Source of the DNA: Candidatus Electrothrix rattekaaiensis
GTDB taxonomy: Bacteria > Desulfobacterota > Desulfobulbia > Desulfobulbales > Desulfobulbaceae
NCBI GenBank assembly: GCA_032595675.1
Contig: JAVQMD010000001.1
Location: 372,001-436,000, forward strand
DNA length: 64,000 nucleotides
Direction of reading: 5' to 3'
Made by a program: the position numbers and the translations under genes
Notes under the pieces: generated by a model
The model's input: the letters and a program-made list of their open reading frames with translations, nothing else
Databases searched by the model: none
Told to the model about the DNA's origin: nothing
In this document: piece after piece, positions 60,817-64,000 of the stretch
How positions within the stretch are numbered: the first letter of the stretch is position 1
Layout: the number at the start of each line of letters is the position of its first letter

Positions 60817-61980
60817 TTACGCTGGTGAGTTCTGCTCCATCTGTAAACGCAGATGCAGTTTTTCGCGTTCGATTTCAGCACGCAGTTCTTCTTCTGTGGG
60901 GAGGTAGAGTTTGTATTTTGAGGTAAAGAGCTGCTCATTGCCCTTCAAAACAGAGTATCGTGCAATATCCTGGTCAGTTTCCGTGCAGAGCACGATACCC
61001 AGAGTGGGGTTGTCGCCTTGACACCGTTCCCGATTATCAAACATACGCACGTACATGTCCATCTGCCCGACATCCTGATGGGTGATACGATGGGTCTTGA
61101 GATCAATAAGAACAAAGCATTTCAGGATATAATTATAAAAGACCAGATCAATATAATAGTCTCTTGCTTCGGTCCGAATCAATTTCTGGCGATCGACAAA
61201 GGCATATCCCTTGCCGAGTTCAAGCAGAAACTGCTGTAAATTATCAAGCAGGGCTTGTTCAAGCTGCTGTTCAGTATAGCCCTTGTTTGCCGGAAGGTTG
61301 AGGAATTCAAGCACTGCCGGACTTTTGATAAATTCGAATTTATCCTGTTGCAGTGCCTTTGTTTTTTCAAGCATTTCCTGCCTGACCGGTTCCTGATTCG
61401 GCGATTTCAGCAGGCGTTCGTAATACAGCGTGGAGATATTACGATCAAGGGTGCGGACACTCCAGTTGTTCTCAGCGGTTTCTTTGATGTAATAGGCGCG
61501 GGCTCGGGGATCGGCAATCTTGAGTATGAGAACAATGTGTGACCAGCTTAAACGGGTAAACAAGAGAGATACTGTATTTTTCTCCGTTTCATCAGGCAGA
61601 ACCCCGAATTGGTCAGACGCTGTCTGACTTTTTGATGTATCAGGGTCGGGAGGCAGTAATTCGCGAATTTTTTTACTGGGAAAAATAAGATAGAATTGTC
61701 GGAACAGTTTAATATTGGTGGTAGAAAAACCCTTGCCAAACTCAGCCGTTAACTCTTTGGACAAGGTTTTCACGATCTGTTTGCCGTACTGCGCCCGCTC
61801 CTGCCCGTTTTGCTCCTCTTCGACAATCCTTTTGCCGATCAGCCAATATGCCTGAACCATAGCCGTATTTACGGAGGAATAGGCCCGGCTTCTGGCCTGA
61901 GCAACAATTTCCCGTATATCCGAGAGCAGAGGGGGCACACTTGTTCCTGGTGGCTGTTCTATTCCATCTTCTTTTGGCAT
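60817..61980 (-). CDS. PDDEXK-type nuclease domain protein (YhcG/DUF1016)
   Basis: A 387-residue protein of the YhcG family. The N-terminal helical part has VQAYWLIGKRIVEEEQNG and YGKQIVKTLSKEL; the C-terminal nuclease domain has DYYIDLVFYNYILKCFVLIDL, THQDVGQMDMYV and GIVLCTE, which fit the E-x-D-L-x-F-Y ... I-D-L-K PDDEXK pattern. Family members are often found near restriction and toxin genes; their substrate is unknown. It lies next to the PKD gene and the PIN gene on the same strand. Confidence 0.88.
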   Translation of the reverse strand: MPKEDGIEQPPGTSVPPLLSDIREIVAQARSRAYSSVNTAMVQAYWLIGKRIVEEEQNGQERAQYGKQIVKTLSKELTAEFGKGFSTTNIKLFRQFYLIFPSKKIRELLPPDPDTSKSQTASDQFGVLPDETEKNTVSLLFTRLSWSHIVLILKIADPRARAYYIKETAENNWSVRTLDRNISTLYYERLLKSPNQEPVRQEMLEKTKALQQDKFEFIKSPAVLEFLNLPANKGYTEQQLEQALLDNLQQFLLELGKGYAFVDRQKLIRTEARDYYIDLVFYNYILKCFVLIDLKTHRITHQDVGQMDMYVRMFDNRERCQGDNPTLGIVLCTETDQDIARYSVLKGNEQLFTSKYKLYLPTEEELRAEIEREKLHLRLQMEQNSPA

Positions 61981-62067
61981 AATCTACACGATGCTTTGGC
62001 TTATCTTTCTACCTTCCCACAAGTGCGTAAGGTGCCCAATCTTTCACGGGTCTGCCGTTACAAAAAA

Positions 62068-62496
62068 TCAGTCTTTCTTTTTAAATAACTCCAAGATACC
62101 AAGGAATTCTCCCGGTTCATGAACAGGCAAGGATGCCTTTGCAAAATCCTTGGTATTTCTCGTAACAATATGCTGTGCTCCCGCATGAACAGCCGCCTCA
62201 TGGAGAACCGCATCTTCAAAATCTTTAAATTCGGTGGCAAAGGCATTTTCAAGAACCAGTCGGTTGACCGGAGCTATGGCGAACAGGGAAAGTAAGGATT
62301 GAACATGTCGGGAAGCCACTTCCTTATCAAGCATTTTTGTGCAGAGATAATGGATGGTTGTTATTGTGGTGGCACAGGCGAAACCGATAATTTCCGACTG
62401 CTCCACTTTTGCCATGAGGAGGGCCGCATCAGTCGAGAACGGTTCTCTGTCCAACAGGACATCCAGAATGACATTGGTATCAAAGATTACTTTCAC
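62068..62496 (-). CDS. PIN-domain ribonuclease toxin-like protein
   Basis: A 142-residue PIN domain. Acidic active-site residues are in VIFDTNVILDVLLDREPF, DFEDAVLHEAA and TRNTKDFAKA. PIN proteins are typically VapC-type toxins that cut RNA. The start codon is GTG and overlaps the stop of the large upstream gene by 4 nt (GTGA). A usual small antitoxin gene is not present; the large upstream protein ends in a tail that resembles the tail of small VapB antitoxins. Confidence 0.85.
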   Translation of the reverse strand: MKVIFDTNVILDVLLDREPFSTDAALLMAKVEQSEIIGFACATTITTIHYLCTKMLDKEVASRHVQSLLSLFAIAPVNRLVLENAFATEFKDFEDAVLHEAAVHAGAQHIVTRNTKDFAKASLPVHEPGEFLGILELFKKKD

Positions 62497-64000
62497 AAAT
62501 GCTTTTCTTCTAGGTATTTTTTGTAATCATCCTCTTCGAGATCGTCCTTTTTCAAAGCTCCCTTGAGTGATCGTACTGTGTGGGGCAGTGCCTGTCCCCT
62601 TTCCTGGTTTTTATGTAATGATTCTAAAACCTTTTGCAAATCGTTTATTGCCTGAGTGACATTCTTGATTCTTTCAGTTGCATCATCAATAAGTGAGCCT
62701 TCAGGAGTCTGCCAAGCACCGTGGGCTTTGCCTTTACCTCTTTTGATTTGCAAGTCGTTCAGTACTCCATGAATAGCCGGAACTTTACTTTCGTATCCTG
62801 AATTTATTAAAATAAATTTTAATAAACCAAGCGTGCCCATCTGCTTGTTTGTATTCCCTAAGCCTACAGCTATCTTACTCAATGGCTTTTTCAAGAGCCC
62901 TTCATTGGTAGTGTTGGCAAGCGCAATAATAAAGTCATGCCATTCATTTGCGTTCTCAGAGTTGACGTAATGTAAGCCCTTCGCTGCTGTTTCCCAGCTT
63001 CCTCCTTTTGGTTGCCAAATGATTAATTTTTCATTTCCAACTTCTGTTTCTCCTAATTTTTTAAGGGATCTTTTAAGTTGCTGAAGTGGTGATGCCTTAG
63101 AATATTGAGCCGCAAAATCTGTTTGGAACGCACGTTCTGATATCTCTCCTTTTGGCTCTTCATTGTATTGTAACCAGTGCAGCTGTTCTTTATAAGGAAG
63201 TCGTGCAAGGTATACAGCATATGTGTGAACTTGATTGTATTTATTGATATCGTAGGTTTGTAAAGACCACCCACCTCTACATGAGATCGTTCGTTCCTGT
63301 AACTCGTATTTATCAGGATTATTTTTGTATTTATCTAAGATTTCAGCTTTGAAGAAGATTGGACTGGTTTCATACGGCAACTCGCTTTCTGTAAAGTAAT
63401 TGGCAAAATTTTTTGGATCAATTGAGTAACCTTTCAGTATCTTATTATTTCTCCAGTCATTAATGATTAATTCTGCGTATTTTTTTTCAGTTTCAACTTC
63501 GTTGTCGCACCAAGATAGAAGTTGTTCTTTAGGTATTGTCGGTCGTTCAATATGGGCACCTTTAAATTCTATATAATCATTTTTACATTTTCTGAATTCA
63601 AACTTTGCTTCATATTCTTGTGGTTCATAGACTTTCGATGTAAAAGAATCAGTGTCGGGCCAGTCTGTGTTAGAACGAATAAAGGAGACATAGCGGATTA
63701 AAAACCAGTCGCCAAGGTAGAGTATTTTTTCAAGAGATCTTCTCCTCATCAGTATCAAATCTATACCTTTATGGTTGATTATTTTTATAATCTCAACCTG
63801 TTCTCCTGAATCATTAAGCCTGCAATAAGAATTTTGCTTTTCATTCCAGTGTAAATTTAATGGATGCGTGACTAATTGATTGAACTCATAGTAATATTCT
63901 TCACCTTTTGGTCTTCCAAAATATTCTCTGTCGAAGAATAATGGAATTTCGGAATTGCTAAAGTCAGCAAAAGCACCCCAGCATGGCTCAAGCCAATGGC
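62493..64000 (-). CDS. Large protein of unknown function, 5' end outside the window
   Basis: The frame is open without a stop from 62493 to the right edge at 64000, so the gene is partial and lacks its true start; the TTG at 63758 is only an internal codon. The visible 500 residues include FFDREYFGRPKGEEYYYEFN (near 63900), RSNTDWPDTDSF, HWLQYNEEPKGEISERAFQT and, at the C-terminus, KKDDLEEDDYKKYLEEKHL. That final segment resembles the end of small antitoxins partnered with PIN toxins. Base use is AT-rich compared with neighbours. No family is recognised for the rest. The coupling to the PIN gene suggests a functional pair. Confidence 0.6.
   Translation of the reverse strand, partial: HWLEPCWGAFADFSNSEIPLFFDREYFGRPKGEEYYYEFNQLVTHPLNLHWNEKQNSYCRLNDSGEQVEIIKIINHKGIDLILMRRRSLEKILYLGDWFLIRYVSFIRSNTDWPDTDSFTSKVYEPQEYEAKFEFRKCKNDYIEFKGAHIERPTIPKEQLLSWCDNEVETEKKYAELIINDWRNNKILKGYSIDPKNFANYFTESELPYETSPIFFKAEILDKYKNNPDKYELQERTISCRGGWSLQTYDINKYNQVHTYAVYLARLPYKEQLHWLQYNEEPKGEISERAFQTDFAAQYSKASPLQQLKRSLKKLGETEVGNEKLIIWQPKGGSWETAAKGLHYVNSENANEWHDFIIALANTTNEGLLKKPLSKIAVGLGNTNKQMGTLGLLKFILINSGYESKVPAIHGVLNDLQIKRGKGKAHGAWQTPEGSLIDDATERIKNVTQAINDLQKVLESLHKNQERGQALPHTVRSLKGALKKDDLEEDDYKKYLEEKHL

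Noticed and set aside
63758-63758. TTG at 63758 as the start of the last gene
   Set aside because: The same frame stays open to position 64000 with protein-like sequence, so the codon is internal and the true start lies beyond the window.

Overview
The window reads as chromosomal DNA of a Gram-negative, probably anaerobic bacterium, most likely a member of the Desulfobulbales (Desulfobacterota). The cable-bacterium lineage is possible but cannot be shown from this sequence alone. Support for a diderm comes from many lipoproteins, an OmpA-like C-terminus, a Wzm/Wzt O-antigen exporter and giant PKD and beta-helix secreted proteins. Housekeeping genes (minCDE, ileS-lspA, dxs, mutL, mutM, xerC, bioB, fabG-fabZ-fabI, a tRNA-Gln) are intact and show it is a normal chromosome. 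Most genes are of intermediate GC. A few AT-rich genes (DUF4407 protein, Sll1717-type ATPase, Wzm/Wzt, the last gene) stand out as likely acquisitions.

Layout. 1-4.7 kb: a small glycine-rich envelope protein, a 937-residue secreted beta-helix/Ig-like protein and a DsbA/FrnE-like oxidoreductase. 4.8-7.9 kb: a broken copy of the mutM 3' end, an AT-rich DUF4407 membrane/coiled-coil gene, then intact mutM. 7.9-13.9 kb: a phosphopantetheinyl transferase with an in-frame hexanucleotide repeat, CvpA, a tandemly duplicated two-helix membrane/coiled-coil gene, YjbQ and two paralogous 17-kDa-antigen-like lipoproteins. 14.0-19.8 kb: minE, minD, minC, an OmpA-like lipoprotein and a seven-repeat PEGA protein, all on the minus strand. 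20.4-21.8 kb: a complete IS4-type insertion sequence. 22.4-27.4 kb: a co-oriented run of amphi-Trp protein, fabG, fabZ, fabI, DUF1232 protein, AMMECR1 protein, a YkgJ-type cysteine-cluster protein and bioB. 27.9-34.0 kb: two small genes with strong ribosome binding sites, tRNA-Gln, xerC, xseB, dxs, a DUF2959 lipoprotein and htpX.

34.2-36.6 kb holds an accessory cassette. Two unknown membrane proteins, a HigA-like regulator and a VapB15-like antitoxin are joined by 4-nt overlaps, and a second HigA-like gene sits directly after lspA. No toxin is visible for any of the antitoxin-like genes. 37-45 kb: ileS, a fused sugar dehydrogenase/acetyltransferase, a GbsR-type regulator and the O-antigen ABC exporter. 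45.2-47.5 kb: a DoxX gene bracketed by short palindromic repeats, one of which sits exactly at the start codon between duplicated 17-bp sequences, and an AT-rich Sll1717-family ATPase. 48.2-55.9 kb: HAD nucleotidase, OB-fold periplasmic protein, VioB-type ferritin-like protein, mutL, an orphan PAS kinase and an amidohydrolase homologue without its metal ligands. 55.9-64 kb: a 1637-residue PKD-repeat protein, a YhcG-type PDDEXK nuclease, and a PIN-domain protein coupled to a large gene that runs off the right edge.

No single fully new system is proven. The best candidates for undescribed biology are the four-gene coupled cassette at 34.2-35.8 kb, the mutM-3'-end/DUF4407 insertion, the palindromic mini-insertion that duplicated the doxX start region, and the PIN gene with its large partner at the right edge.
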